From: Methylomonas paludis | GTDB lineage: Bacteria; Pseudomonadota; Gammaproteobacteria; Methylococcales; Methylomonadaceae | Assembly: GCF_018734325.1 (NCBI RefSeq) | Contig: NZ_CP073754.1 | Span: 496,001-560,000, forward strand | Length of the DNA stretch: 64,000 nucleotides | Direction: 5' to 3' | Shown here: piece after piece, positions 7,118-16,415 of the stretch | Position numbering within the stretch: position 1 is the first letter of the stretch | Layout of the letters: every line of letters starts with the position of its first letter | Position numbers and translations under genes: made by a program | The notes under the pieces: generated by a model | Told to the model about the DNA's origin: nothing | What the model saw: only the letters and a program-made list of their open reading frames with translations | Database searches by the model: none

Positions 7118-8374
7118 TTAAGCCCGATAAACCGGGAACAGTGCGCACAACTCGTGAACTCTGCCGCGTACTCTGTCAATGACGGCTTCATCGTTAATGT
7201 TATCCATCACATCACTCATCAAATGGGCAATTTCCCGAACTTCCGCTTCTTTAAAGCCACGGGTAGTCGGTGCCGGCGTGCCAACCCGAATGCCGCTGGT
7301 AACAAAAGGAGACTGCGGGTCATTCGGCACGGCATTTTTATTGACAGTAATATGGGCGCGGCCCAGTGCGGCATCGGCCGCTTTACCGGTAATACCTTTA
7401 GCCACTAAAGAGACCAGCATCAAATGGTTATCGGTACCGCCAGACACCACATCAAAGCCGCGCTCGATAAACACTTCCGCCATTGCTTGGGCGTTTTTCA
7501 CCACTTGCACTTGATAGGTTTTAAATTCTGGCGTCAACGCCTCTTTAAACGCCACGGCCTTAGCCGCAATTACATGCATTAACGGGCCGCCTTGAATGCC
7601 CGGAAAGATATTGGAATTGATTTTCTTTTCCAGCTCAGGGTTGCTTTTTGCCACGATCAAGCCGCCACGTGGGCCGCGCAGGGATTTATGGGTGGTACTG
7701 GTCACCACATCGGCAAACGGTACCGGGTTGGGGTAAATCCCGGCGGCCACCAAACCAGCCACATGGGCCATATCCACCACAAAATAGGCACCAACCTGAT
7801 CGGCAATTTCCCGGAACCGTTGCCAGTCCCAAATCCGTGAATAAGCCGAAAAACCGGCAATAATCAGTTTGGGTTTGTGTTCTAGTGCCAGAGCCTCAAC
7901 TTGGGCATAATTGATTTCGCCGGTTTCTGGATTCAGGCCATATTGGATAGCGTTATAAATTTTGCCGGAAAAATTGGGTTTGGCGCCATGAGTCAAATGG
8001 CCGCCATCGGCCAGACTTAAACCCAGAATGGTGTCGCCGGGTTGTACCAGCGACATAAAGACCGCCATATTGGCTTGTGATCCTGAGTGGGGCTGTACAT
8101 TAGCAAAATCTGCATTAAACAGTTGTTTGGCGCGGTCAATAGCCAATTGCTCGACAATATCGACATATTCGCAGCCGCCGTAATAGCGTTTTTGCGGATA
8201 GCCTTCGGCATACTTATTAGTCAACAAAGAGCCTTGCGCTTCCAGAACTCTGGGGCTGGCATAGTTTTCCGAAGCGATCAGCTCAATATGATCTTCCTGG
8301 CGATTACGTTCCAGTTCAATTGCCCGAAATAATTCATCATCAAAACCAGATATGGTCATTGATTTGTCAAACAT
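7118..8374 (-). CDS. glyA: Serine hydroxymethyltransferase
   Basis: The 418-residue PLP enzyme converts glycine and 5,10-methylene-H4F to serine; this is the C1 entry step of the serine cycle. The PLP lysine is in [16 protein letters not shown] at about residue 230. [17 protein letters not shown] near the N-terminus and the C-terminal [10 protein letters not shown] block are also intact. AGGAGA lies just upstream of the ATG. It sits between glycerate kinase (68 bp upstream) and fhs (53 bp downstream) on the same strand, which suits a dedicated C1 role as well as the general one. Confidence 0.97.
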   Translation of the reverse strand: MFDKSMTISGFDDELFRAIELERNRQEDHIELIASENYASPRVLEAQGSLLTNKYAEGYPQKRYYGGCEYVDIVEQLAIDRAKQLFNADFANVQPHSGSQANMAVFMSLVQPGDTILGLSLADGGHLTHGAKPNFSGKIYNAIQYGLNPETGEINYAQVEALALEHKPKLIIAGFSAYSRIWDWQRFREIADQVGAYFVVDMAHVAGLVAAGIYPNPVPFADVVTSTTHKSLRGPRGGLIVAKSNPELEKKINSNIFPGIQGGPLMHVIAAKAVAFKEALTPEFKTYQVQVVKNAQAMAEVFIERGFDVVSGGTDNHLMLVSLVAKGITGKAADAALGRAHITVNKNAVPNDPQSPFVTSGIRVGTPAPTTRGFKEAEVREIAHLMSDVMDNINDEAVIDRVRGRVHELCALFPVYRA

Positions 8375-8442
8375 GGTGTTCTCCTAAAGCTGTTTTGTTA
8401 TTACCGCATTCGGTTGGGCCGGGCTGATCAGCCAAGTATTTT

Positions 8443-9837
8443 TCATTTATGGTTAGGGTGCAGCAACACAATCTGTAAATCCGCCACATTGGTGCCGGTT
8501 GCTCCGGTTATCAACAATGCATCTGCCGCCTGTAGAGCCGGATAGGCGTTGTGCTGCAACAAACTTGTTTCCGGATCTATCCCGGCGGCACGGATGCGTT
8601 TCAGCGTTTCAGCATCCACGACACCCCCCGCTGCATCAGTGGGGCCATCCCGACCATCGGTGCCGCCACTTAAAAATTGCCAGTGGTCATCCAGCTGATG
8701 TTGTTCCGCAGCTACAGCAAACGCCAGGGCCATTTCCTGATTTCGCCCACCTTTGCCATAGTCATTACCGGCTAATGTTACCGTAGTTTCGCCGCCAGCG
8801 ATAATGGCGATAGGCTGATTTAAACCATTTGCCTGCGTTTGCCTGACATAAGCCGCCAGTTCACCGGCTGCAAGTTTGGCTTCGCCACATAACTGCCGGC
8901 TATAAATATCCACTTGATAGCCGGCTGCGGCGGCGGCTCGACTCACTGCATCCAGGCTGATGGTATTGCTGCCTATCAGCGTTTGAGCATTATTGGCAAA
9001 ACAGTCTGCACCGGTTTTTGGCGTTTCCAGTTCAGTATTTTTCAGGCCAGCCAGCAAGTGATGTTGCACAGCTGGTGGGGTTTGTGTCCAGACTTGAAAT
9101 GATTTTAATACCTGTATCGCATCGGCGAACCGAGTATCGTCCGGCACTGTTGGACCGCTGGCAATTGCGCTGAGATCATCGCCTATCACATCAGATAAAA
9201 TCAGGGCGTGCAAATCGGCGCAGCCGGCCAGTTTTGCCAGACCGCCACCTTTCAATTGAGACAGATGCTTGCGTACACAATTGATTTGCTGAATATTGGC
9301 ACCGCAGGCCAGCAACAGATTCGTGGTGGCAATTTTTTCGGGCAGACTGATGCCCACAACCGGCAAGGGCAGCAATGCAGAACCACCGCCGGAAACCAGA
9401 ACCAGCAACAGCTCACCGGGCCGGGCCGCAGCAGCGCGATTGGCCAGTAACTGGGCTGCCTGTAAGCCCGCCGCATCGGGCAAAGGATGCCCGGCACCGA
9501 TAACCTGAAAATTTTCAATGGCGCGGACATTATCATAGGTGGTGACAATCAGGCCCGGTTGGGCCATTTTGCTGGGCGGGATAATACTTCGGGCCGCCTC
9601 CGCCATCGCGCAAGCCGCCTTGCCAAAGGCCAGGACATGCACCAGCGGCCAAGCGCTGCTGCGTTGGTGTTGGTCGGATTCGCGCCCCAGATCGATGTGC
9701 AATTGCGCATTGTCTGCGTGCAAACAGCTTTGCACCGCCAAATAGGGATCAGCAGCCCTGACACCGGCCAAAAACAAATCCAGAATGTTCTGTTGCGGCA
9801 GGTTGGCAGCCCCAGATCCGGCGGATGGGATAGACAA
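8443..9837 (-). CDS. gck: Glycerate 2-kinase (MOFRL family)
   Basis: The 464-residue product belongs to the bacterial GckA/TtuD-type glycerate kinases. The N-terminal DUF4147 region has VSGGGSALLPLP (about residue 150) and the glycine-rich SDVIGDDLSAIASGPT. The C-terminal MOFRL region has IAGGETTVTLAGNDYGKGGRNQEM in consecutive stretches and GGTDGRDGPTDAAGG. The enzyme phosphorylates D-glycerate to 2-phosphoglycerate, feeding the serine cycle towards PEP. It starts directly at the base after the mtdA stop codon, so the two genes are tightly coupled. The function is confident from both context and family. Confidence 0.93.
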   Translation of the reverse strand: MSIPSAGSGAANLPQQNILDLFLAGVRAADPYLAVQSCLHADNAQLHIDLGRESDQHQRSSAWPLVHVLAFGKAACAMAEAARSIIPPSKMAQPGLIVTTYDNVRAIENFQVIGAGHPLPDAAGLQAAQLLANRAAAARPGELLLVLVSGGGSALLPLPVVGISLPEKIATTNLLLACGANIQQINCVRKHLSQLKGGGLAKLAGCADLHALILSDVIGDDLSAIASGPTVPDDTRFADAIQVLKSFQVWTQTPPAVQHHLLAGLKNTELETPKTGADCFANNAQTLIGSNTISLDAVSRAAAAAGYQVDIYSRQLCGEAKLAAGELAAYVRQTQANGLNQPIAIIAGGETTVTLAGNDYGKGGRNQEMALAFAVAAEQHQLDDHWQFLSGGTDGRDGPTDAAGGVVDAETLKRIRAAGIDPETSLLQHNAYPALQAADALLITGATGTNVADLQIVLLHPNHK

Positions 9838-10695
9838 TTAACTCATTTCCTTGGCAAGTTTATAAATAACCTCGGCATCCAATACTTGTTTATTATCGGT
9901 AAACAACTTGGCGATACAGGCCCGGTGTAAAGCCAGTTTCAGCGCACCAAAACCAATAGCTCCCCAGACAATTTTACCGTGGCGTAACTGACCCTTATCC
10001 ATCACCTCAGTGCCGCCTATGCCGACAGGTGGAGTGGCATTGGCATCAGCCAGCAATTCCAGGTGCGGATTATCCTGCCAGTGTTCCGGTTTAAGCAGTT
10101 CCACACCAGCCGCGCCGGTGGCCAGTACAATATTGGCATCCTGTATGGCTTCGGCGCGTGACTCGTAATCACTCGCCGCCAACGGGGTTAAATCCACATT
10201 AAAGCGCTCTTTCATAGCAAAACAGGCTTTTTCGGCATTAAAAATTTGACGGGAAGTAATGGTCACTTCCGCGCCTTCCAGTGCCATCAAGGCCGCAGCC
10301 CGCTGGCCCACCGGGCCGGTTCCAGCCAGCACCATCGCTTTTTTGCCGGCGATACTGCCGTGGCTGACCAGTTTAGCCACAGCCGCCGCGGCGGTAGTAT
10401 TACTGCCGTTACTGTCCAGCATCACAGAAACCTGAAAACCCGGAAAAAAATGATTCTGTACCGCTGCCAGCAGGGCCTGACCGGCAGCCATATTACTGCC
10501 GCCGATAAAAATAGCCGTATTTTTCTTATCCTTGGGCGCGCGGGTGAAAATGGCGCCGTCAACCAGCGCACCCACCGTTTCCGGGCTTAAATTACTATGG
10601 CCGATCACGTGATCGGCCCCGCCATCATAGGCAACGACCGTATCAAAAACCGAAGGGTGGGCATCGGTATCGAACTGAAACAACAGTTTTTTCAT
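9838..10695 (-). CDS. mtdA: NADP-dependent methylene-H4F/methylene-H4MPT dehydrogenase MtdA
   Basis: The 285-residue protein begins MKKLLFQFDTDAHPSVFDTV and continues with the MtdA-type block DGAIFTRAPKDKKNTAIFIG. It has a Rossmann GxGPVG motif (VLAGTGPVGQRAAALMA, about residues 130-145). MtdA oxidises methylene-tetrahydrofolate or methylene-H4MPT with NADP. It is a marker of methylotrophs, and here it is the first gene of the serine-cycle run. AAGG precedes its ATG. It is divergent from the malate dehydrogenase gene across 333 bp, so that gap should hold its promoter. Confidence 0.95.
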   Translation of the reverse strand: MKKLLFQFDTDAHPSVFDTVVAYDGGADHVIGHSNLSPETVGALVDGAIFTRAPKDKKNTAIFIGGSNMAAGQALLAAVQNHFFPGFQVSVMLDSNGSNTTAAAAVAKLVSHGSIAGKKAMVLAGTGPVGQRAAALMALEGAEVTITSRQIFNAEKACFAMKERFNVDLTPLAASDYESRAEAIQDANIVLATGAAGVELLKPEHWQDNPHLELLADANATPPVGIGGTEVMDKGQLRHGKIVWGAIGFGALKLALHRACIAKLFTDNKQVLDAEVIYKLAKEMS

Positions 10696-11028
10696 GGCTG
10701 GGCCTTATCGAGATAAATGTGGGTAAAACCGGCGGTTTTTGGGCTGCCGCATTATACAGGATATTAATCGGCTTGCCCCTTGTCTAAGCATCTGCTTGGT
10801 CAGCGATTTGGCCTGATGCGTCCGGTCTGTTTTAGACCAGCCGACAATTATAGATTGTTAGCTGAAAAGCTTTGTGTCATATTTGCCGGCAACTATTCAC
10901 CGCTTATTGCCGTGATTGCCGGAATCGTTAGCTGACAGCCCTATCATAAGGATAGGGCGAAGTGGATGCGCATTTCTGGTGCAGGTTTGAGCGTAAATAG
11001 TTAAGTTAATAATGCATAAGGATTAAAC
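10696..11028. promoter_or_regulatory. Divergent control region of mtdA operon and malate dehydrogenase, with two inverted repeats
   Basis: No gene is seen. Two short inverted repeats stand out. GGTCT(GTTTT)AGACC lies at 10824-10838. A perfect 8-bp stem GCCCTATC(ATAAG)GATAGGGC lies at 10938-10958, about 70 bp before the mdh start. AAGGA lies just before the mdh ATG. Either repeat could be an operator; the second could also be a leader hairpin in the mdh transcript. No protein can be assigned. Confidence 0.45.
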
Positions 11029-12006
11029 ATGAAAACCCCCGTCGAAATTGTTGTAACAGGCGCAGCTGGACATATAAGTTATTCGTTGTTGTTTCGTCTG
11101 GCGGCAGGGGAATTATTAGGTCTGGATCAGCCTATTGTGTTGCGCCTGCTGGAAATTACCCCGGCTTTAAATACTTTGGCCGGTGTCGTCATGGAGCTGA
11201 ATGATTGCGCCTACCCGCTACTGCATAAAATCATCGTTACCGATGACCCAGAAGTAGCTTTTCAGGGTGTCGAATATGCTTTCCTGGTGGGTGCCAAACC
11301 ACGCCAGCAAGGTATGTTGCGTAGCGATTTGTTGGAACAGAATGCCGCTATTTTTGCCGCGCAGGGTCGAGTAATCAACCAGGTTGCCAACCCCAAGGTT
11401 AAAGTGCTGGTCACCGGCAATCCGGCCAATACCAATGCCTTAATCGCCATTAAAAACGCCCCCGATTTACCGGCAAACTGCTTTTCCTCCATGGCCATGC
11501 TTGATCATACCCGCGCTATCAGTCAACTGGCGCTTAAATGCGAAGAGCCGGTCACAGCGATTAAAAACGTCATCATCTGGGGCAACCATTCCTGCACCCA
11601 ATATCCGGATTTGCATCACGCCAAGGTCAACGATAGCGAGGCATTGAGCCTGGTGGAACACGACTGGTATATCGATCAATTTATACCCACTGTGCAATAT
11701 CGCGGCACCGAAGTCATTAAAGCGCGTGGCCAATCCAGCGCTGCATCCGCCGCCCATGCCGCTATCCAGCACATGCGCACCCTGGTTTACGGTACTGCAC
11801 CCGGCACCTGGGTTAGCATGGGGGTGGCTTCCGATGGCAGTTACGGCGTGCCCGAAGGTCTGGTGTTTTCGTTTCCGGTAACCATTCAAGATGGCCAAAT
11901 CAGCATCGTCCAGGGCTTGGAACTCAATGAGTTTAGCCTGGAAAAATTACGCATTAATCAGGAAGAATTAATTGAAGAAAGGCAAGCTATCAAACATTTG
12001 CTGTAA
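11029..12006 (+). CDS. mdh: NAD-dependent malate dehydrogenase (cytosolic type)
   Basis: The 325-residue product has the N-terminal Rossmann motif [16 protein letters not shown] and the substrate loop [26 protein letters not shown] and the catalytic His in [12 protein letters not shown] are also present. The family is the NAD-type MDH of bacteria and eukaryotic cytosol. The usual TRLDHNRA segment reads AMLDHTRA here; the Asp and the substrate-binding Arg are kept, but the preceding Arg and the Asn are not. It probably reduces oxaloacetate to malate in the serine cycle or TCA cycle. AAGGA precedes the ATG. It is transcribed away from mtdA. Confidence 0.92.
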   Translation: MKTPVEIVVTGAAGHISYSLLFRLAAGELLGLDQPIVLRLLEITPALNTLAGVVMELNDCAYPLLHKIIVTDDPEVAFQGVEYAFLVGAKPRQQGMLRSDLLEQNAAIFAAQGRVINQVANPKVKVLVTGNPANTNALIAIKNAPDLPANCFSSMAMLDHTRAISQLALKCEEPVTAIKNVIIWGNHSCTQYPDLHHAKVNDSEALSLVEHDWYIDQFIPTVQYRGTEVIKARGQSSAASAAHAAIQHMRTLVYGTAPGTWVSMGVASDGSYGVPEGLVFSFPVTIQDGQISIVQGLELNEFSLEKLRINQEELIEERQAIKHLL

Positions 12007-12108
12007 TCTTTGCTTTTACTGTTAAGGCATCCTAGCTGAGCGGGTTAAGTCCGTGTTTTAGACATAGCGCGAGACTTAACTTAAATTCATTAATCCACTT
12101 ACCCCACT

Positions 12109-12122
12109 TGTCAAATTTGACA
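12109..12122. promoter_or_regulatory. Perfect palindrome TGTCAAATTTGACA upstream of the permease gene
   Basis: A 14-bp perfect palindrome ends 25 bp before the start of the AI-2E-type permease gene. Its position and symmetry fit a repressor or activator site. A longer spaced repeat, GTTAAGTC at 12044-12051 and GACTTAAC at 12073-12080, lies just upstream and may end the mdh transcript. Confidence 0.3.
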
Positions 12123-12147
12123 GGCACAAAACAGGCTCAGGCGACAG

Positions 12148-13257
12148 ATGGTCAAGCACACCCCAACCGATTTTTCCAACTTCCGCTTTGTCCGGGCTTT
12201 TTTTGACCGCATCTTACCCAACTCGCAAGTGGTGTCCCTGGCGACCATTTTATTGGTCGGCTCTTTATTAATCTTTGGTCTGGCTAGCCTGTTGATGCCG
12301 GTTTTTGCTTCTGTGGTACTGGCTTATCTACTGGAAGGTCTGGTTGCCAAAGTCCAGCAACTCAAAATACCTAGATTGGTTGCGGTGTTACTGGTGTTTT
12401 CGGTATTTTTGGCTGGTTTAGGTTTTGTGCTGTTTGTGTTGATACCGGTCGTCTCCGAACAATTAGTGCAACTGGTGCATCACATTCCCGATATTATTAC
12501 CAGCGCCCAGAATGAAATCATGCGCTTTCCGGAAAAACACCCCGAACTTATTTCCCATGCTCGGGTGCGTCAGATCATGTTTTCCGTTCAGGAAGATCTG
12601 ATCAAATATGGTCAGGAATTAATCACCGTCTCCGCCCAATCCTTTGCCGGCATCCTGGCCGCCATTATTTATCTGTTTCTGGTGCCGTTCATGGTGTTTT
12701 TCTTCCTAAAAGACAAACAGACCTTACTAAGCTGGTGTTCACAGTTTCTGCCGACCGAACGCAGTCTCAGCATCAGCGTCTGGCATGAAGTGGATCGGCA
12801 GATCGCCAATTATGTGCGCGGTAAATTTCTGGAAATATTCATCTTATGGGCTGCCAGTTATCTGACCTTTTATTTGCTGGATCTTAATTACGCCATGCTG
12901 CTGTCGGTATTGATGGGGATTTCGGTATTGATACCTTATATTGGCGCGACTCTGGTCACTTTTCCGGTGCTGGCGGTGGCCTATATGCAATGGGGCGCCA
13001 GTAGCGGCGAAGAGCTGACCTATGTATTGATCGCCTATTCAGTGATACAGGCTATAGACGGTGTCGTGTTGGTGCCTTTATTATTTTCCGAAGCAGTCAA
13101 TCTGCATCCAGTGGCCATTATTATCGCCATCCTGTTCTTTGGCGGATTATGGGGGTTTTGGGGGGTGTTTTTTGCCATCCCCCTGGCAACCCTGGTCAAA
13201 GCCGTATTAACCGCCTGGCCAAGAGTAGGGGGGCAATTGGCTGCTCCTGAGATGTAA
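12148..13257 (+). CDS. AI-2E family (PerM/TqsA-like) membrane transporter
   Basis: The 369-residue protein has about seven or eight hydrophobic segments. It has a conserved C-terminal pattern: MGISVLIPYIGATLVTFPV, then YSVIQAIDGVVLVPLLFSEA and HPVAIIIAILFFGGLWGFWG. This is the old UPF0118 family, which includes exporters of autoinducer-2 and Na+/H+ antiporter-like members. The substrate cannot be set from sequence. It stands alone between mdh (same strand, 141 bp upstream) and the convergent PhoH gene. Confidence 0.88.
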   Translation: MVKHTPTDFSNFRFVRAFFDRILPNSQVVSLATILLVGSLLIFGLASLLMPVFASVVLAYLLEGLVAKVQQLKIPRLVAVLLVFSVFLAGLGFVLFVLIPVVSEQLVQLVHHIPDIITSAQNEIMRFPEKHPELISHARVRQIMFSVQEDLIKYGQELITVSAQSFAGILAAIIYLFLVPFMVFFFLKDKQTLLSWCSQFLPTERSLSISVWHEVDRQIANYVRGKFLEIFILWAASYLTFYLLDLNYAMLLSVLMGISVLIPYIGATLVTFPVLAVAYMQWGASSGEELTYVLIAYSVIQAIDGVVLVPLLFSEAVNLHPVAIIIAILFFGGLWGFWGVFFAIPLATLVKAVLTAWPRVGGQLAAPEM

Positions 13258-13340
13258 GCCGGAAACATGTGGGTGTGCGGCATCAAATACCGCACACCCA
13301 GGTAGCGTAACAGTCCTTTACCCCGCACCAGCCATAAAAA

Positions 13341-14750
13341 TCACAAATTATCCGAAGCAAAATCCGCCAGTCTGGAACGTTCACCTCGGCGCAAGGTAAT
13401 ATGCGCACTGTTTTCCCAGCTTTTAAAGCGGTCAACCACATAAGTCAAGCCGGAACTGGTGGCGGTTAAATAAGGCGTATCTATCTGGGCCAAATTGCCT
13501 ATGCAGATGATTTTGGTGCCAGGGCCGGCCCTGGTAATCAAGGTTTTCATCTGTTTTGGTGTTAAATTTTGAGCTTCGTCTATGATCAGATAACGGTTTA
13601 AAAAAGTCCGGCCCCGCATAAAATTAAGCGAGCGGATTTTTACCCGGTTCATCATCATATTCTGAGACGCGCCTTGTTCCCACTCATTACTGCCGGAACG
13701 GCTACCCAGCAATTCCATATTGTCCATCAGCGCCCCCATCCAGGGTGCCATTTTTTCTTCCTCGGTACCCGGCAAAAAGCCGATATCCTGGCCCACCGGT
13801 ACCGTCTCTCTGGTCATGATAATTTCCTGGAACATTTTGCGTTCCATGGTCATGGACAAACCGGCAGCCAGTGCCAACAGGGTTTTACCGGTACCTGCCG
13901 AGCCCAGCAGCGTGACAAAATCCACATTCGGATCGGTTAAGGCGTTTAAGGCAAAATTTTGCTCACGATTTTTGGCATACACCCCCCAGACGCTGTGATT
14001 CTTGCTGGTAAAGTCGGCAGTCAATTGCAGCACTGCCGAATCACCGTTAATGGATTTGACGATAGCCTCAAACCCAGAGCCGTCTTCCATATACAGAAAT
14101 TGATTGGGATACCATTCCGCCACATGCGGGCCGCGCAAACGATAAAACGTGGCGTTGTTTTCCTGCCAAGACTCCATCTTGCTGCCGTGCTCCTCCCAAA
14201 AATCCGCTTCCAGCGCCATTGCTCCGCTGTACAGCAAATCAATGTCTTCTATGGTCTGGTCGTTATGATAATCCTCAGCGCTAATCTGTAAGGCCGCCGC
14301 CTTGATGCGCATATTAATATCCTTGGAGACCAGAATAACCTTAACTTCCGGATATTCTTTTCCTAGCGCCAGTACTATGCTTAAAATCGAATTGTCGGCA
14401 ATTTGTCCAGGCAGATCAGGCGGCAGCAAATGCGCTAATTGTCTGGTTTGAAAATAAAGGCGGCCATCCTGATTCTCAATACTGCTGCCCAGTTCCACTC
14501 TGGATAGTGGAATACCTTCGTTTATTGACTGCTGATCCAGATCACGAATCAGATCATCCAGAAATCGGCTGACTTGCCGCACATTCCGCGATACATCGGA
14601 CAACCCCTTCTTGGCGTGATCCAGTTCTTCCAGCACCACCATAGGAATAAATACATTGTGTTCTTGAAAGCGAAAAATTGAGGTCGGATCGTGCATCAAA
14701 ACATTGGTATCCAGCACGAACAATTTTTTACCGACAGAAAGAATATTCAT
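13341..14750 (-). CDS. PIN-PhoH family ATPase
   Basis: The 469-residue protein fuses an N-terminal PIN domain to a PhoH-type P-loop ATPase. The PIN domain has LFVLDTNVLMHDPTSI near residue 12 and VLEELDHAKKG near 40. The ATPase starts at about residue 240, with Walker A in LLGSAGTGKTLLALAAG and Walker B in RYLIIDEAQNLTPKQM. This is the PhoH2-like arrangement, thought to act as an RNA helicase or nuclease. It is longer than the plain PhoH of the ybeZ operon. It is probably cytosolic and is transcribed alone or ahead of the region to its left. Confidence 0.93.
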   Translation of the reverse strand: MNILSVGKKLFVLDTNVLMHDPTSIFRFQEHNVFIPMVVLEELDHAKKGLSDVSRNVRQVSRFLDDLIRDLDQQSINEGIPLSRVELGSSIENQDGRLYFQTRQLAHLLPPDLPGQIADNSILSIVLALGKEYPEVKVILVSKDINMRIKAAALQISAEDYHNDQTIEDIDLLYSGAMALEADFWEEHGSKMESWQENNATFYRLRGPHVAEWYPNQFLYMEDGSGFEAIVKSINGDSAVLQLTADFTSKNHSVWGVYAKNREQNFALNALTDPNVDFVTLLGSAGTGKTLLALAAGLSMTMERKMFQEIIMTRETVPVGQDIGFLPGTEEEKMAPWMGALMDNMELLGSRSGSNEWEQGASQNMMMNRVKIRSLNFMRGRTFLNRYLIIDEAQNLTPKQMKTLITRAGPGTKIICIGNLAQIDTPYLTATSSGLTYVVDRFKSWENSAHITLRRGERSRLADFASDNL

Positions 14751-14792
14751 ATTTTCCTTACCAATTGTGAAATTTGGCGCTAGCCGTTGTGA

Positions 14793-14978
14793 TTAACAGC
14801 AACGTTTGACACCGTTCCATTTACGTTGAGTTTCAGCCGCAAAATAAGCTTTGCGACTAAGCGGTTTGTCGCCGGCAGCGGCATGGGCTTGCTGCCAATG
14901 GGCCAGATATCGCTCATAAGCAGTATCACCGTTCAGGCGTTTCCAGAGATTGTAGAGAATGGTAAGCCGTTTATTCAT
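14793..14978 (-). CDS. YbdD/YjiX family small protein (orphan)
   Basis: The 61-residue product (start MNKRLTILYNLWKRLNGDTAY) has the YbdD pattern. This is an early DxxYERYLAHW-type segment, a middle with SRKAYFAAETQRKWNG, and the terminal paired cysteines CC. In other bacteria it is encoded beside the peptide/pyruvate transporter gene cstA or btsT, where it supports transport. No such transporter is in this window, so this copy stands alone, just upstream of the PhoH gene on the same strand. I chose the internal ATG, because the seven codons before it do not fit the family. Confidence 0.75.
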   Translation of the reverse strand: MNKRLTILYNLWKRLNGDTAYERYLAHWQQAHAAAGDKPLSRKAYFAAETQRKWNGVKRCC

Positions 14979-15191
14979 AGACGGCTGCAGCTTAACCAAA
15001 AAAGATAGAGAACATCGGGCACAGTGGATTTAACAAGTTCAGGCATAGGGCCGCCCCTTAAATGACGGATGAAGGGAAACAACAGTATTTTTTCGAGAGT
15101 ATAGGCAGAAAATTCAGGCCGGTAAAATTTATCTGCTCAGCGGTGGCCATGAGGCCGAAACTTGGCTTACTCACCCTGCTTATTTGGTTTT

Positions 15192-15220
15192 TTCTTAGCA
15201 GATCAGGACAGTGTTACAAT
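15192..15220 (+). promoter_or_regulatory. Candidate sigma-70 promoter for the dacA-lipA operon
   Basis: TTCTTA at 15192-15197 and TACAAT at 15215-15220 are separated by 17 bp. They lie about 30 bp before the carboxypeptidase start. The -10 box is good and the -35 box is fair. Confidence 0.4.
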
Positions 15221-15252
15221 ATAAACTCCCGATTGATTATTGATGCGCGCCC

Positions 15253-16413
15253 ATGATGCAATTTTTTCGTTTAAGATTTAGTCTGCTCAGCGGACTGTTA
15301 TTATTACTGACCGCACCATCCCTGTTGGCAGCCAACCAGGTGTTTACTCCGGCGGCGCCCAGTATCGCCGCATCAAGTTATCTATTAATGGATTTCAACA
15401 GTGGCCGGGTTTTGGTGGAAAAAGATGCCGATAAACATTCCGCCCCCGCCAGTTTGACCAAAATCATGACGGTTTACGTGGTATTCCGCGAACTTAAAGC
15501 CGGACATCTCAGTCTGGACGAAAAAGTCACCATCAGTCAAAAAGCCTGGGAAACCAGTGGTTCCAAAATGTTTGTCGAAGTTAACAAACAGGTAACCATC
15601 CAGGACTTATTACAGGGTGTGATTATCCAGTCCGGTAACGATGCCAGTGTGGCCCTGGCCGAACATGTGGCCGGCAGCGAAGAAACCTTTGCCGATATGA
15701 TGAACGAACAGGCTGCCAGACTGGGCATGACCAACAGTCATTTCGAAAACAGCATGGGCTTGCCTACCGCCAACCACTTCAGTACCGCCCGCGATTTGGC
15801 GACCCTGGCCCAGGCCTTGATCAAAGAATTTCCGGATTATTACCGCTGGGATTCCCAAAAAGAATTTACTTATAACAACATTACTCAGCAAAACCGTAAT
15901 CAGTTGTTGTGGCGCGATCCCTCGGTCGATGGGGTTAAAACCGGATTTACCGACGAAGCCGGTTATTGCATGGTGGCTTCAGCCAAGCGTGAAGACATGC
16001 GGCTGATTTCGGTGGTGCTGGGTACTGCCAGCCCCAATGCGCGCGCCAACGAAAGCCAGTCTCTGTTGAACTTTGGTTTCCGGTTTTTCGAAACCCATCG
16101 TCTTTACGAAGCCAATACGCCACTGGCCGAAGCCAGAGTCAGAAAAGGCGTGACCTCAAAACTGCCGGTTAGTGTCGCCGAAGACCTTTATGTCACCGCA
16201 CCGCGCAAACATTTTACCGAATTAAAAGCCGAAACCCAGATTGATAAAGCCGTTTTCGCCCCCATAAATAAGGGTGACACCGTTGGCAGCCTTACCGTGA
16301 GCTTGGGCGGTGAAACCATATTAAGCAAACCGCTGGTGGCGATGGACAGTGTGGCCGAAGGCGGCATCTTCCGTCGTCTCTATGATGCGGCTTTAAGTCT
16401 GTTGGAGAAGTAA
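15253..16413 (+). CDS. dacA: D-alanyl-D-alanine carboxypeptidase (PBP5/6 family)
   Basis: The 386-residue protein starts with a signal peptide (LSGLLLLLTAPSLLAA). It has the three active-site motifs of low-molecular-mass PBPs: SxxK in SAPASLTKIM, SxN in IIQSGNDASVAL and KTG in VDGVKTGFTDEAG. The C-terminal beta-sandwich domain (about residues 280-380) and an end that could form the membrane-binding amphipathic helix follow. It trims the terminal D-Ala of peptidoglycan stem peptides in the periplasm. It is the first gene of a run with dat, ybeD, lipB and lipA, the usual gammaproteobacterial order dacA-ybeD-lipB-lipA with a transaminase inserted. Confidence 0.95.
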   Translation: MMQFFRLRFSLLSGLLLLLTAPSLLAANQVFTPAAPSIAASSYLLMDFNSGRVLVEKDADKHSAPASLTKIMTVYVVFRELKAGHLSLDEKVTISQKAWETSGSKMFVEVNKQVTIQDLLQGVIIQSGNDASVALAEHVAGSEETFADMMNEQAARLGMTNSHFENSMGLPTANHFSTARDLATLAQALIKEFPDYYRWDSQKEFTYNNITQQNRNQLLWRDPSVDGVKTGFTDEAGYCMVASAKREDMRLISVVLGTASPNARANESQSLLNFGFRFFETHRLYEANTPLAEARVRKGVTSKLPVSVAEDLYVTAPRKHFTELKAETQIDKAVFAPINKGDTVGSLTVSLGGETILSKPLVAMDSVAEGGIFRRLYDAALSLLEK

Positions 16414-16415
16414 CA

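Noticed and set aside
15062-15256. Open frame of 64 codons before the carboxypeptidase gene
   Set aside because: It has no family features and overlaps the likely promoter of the operon.
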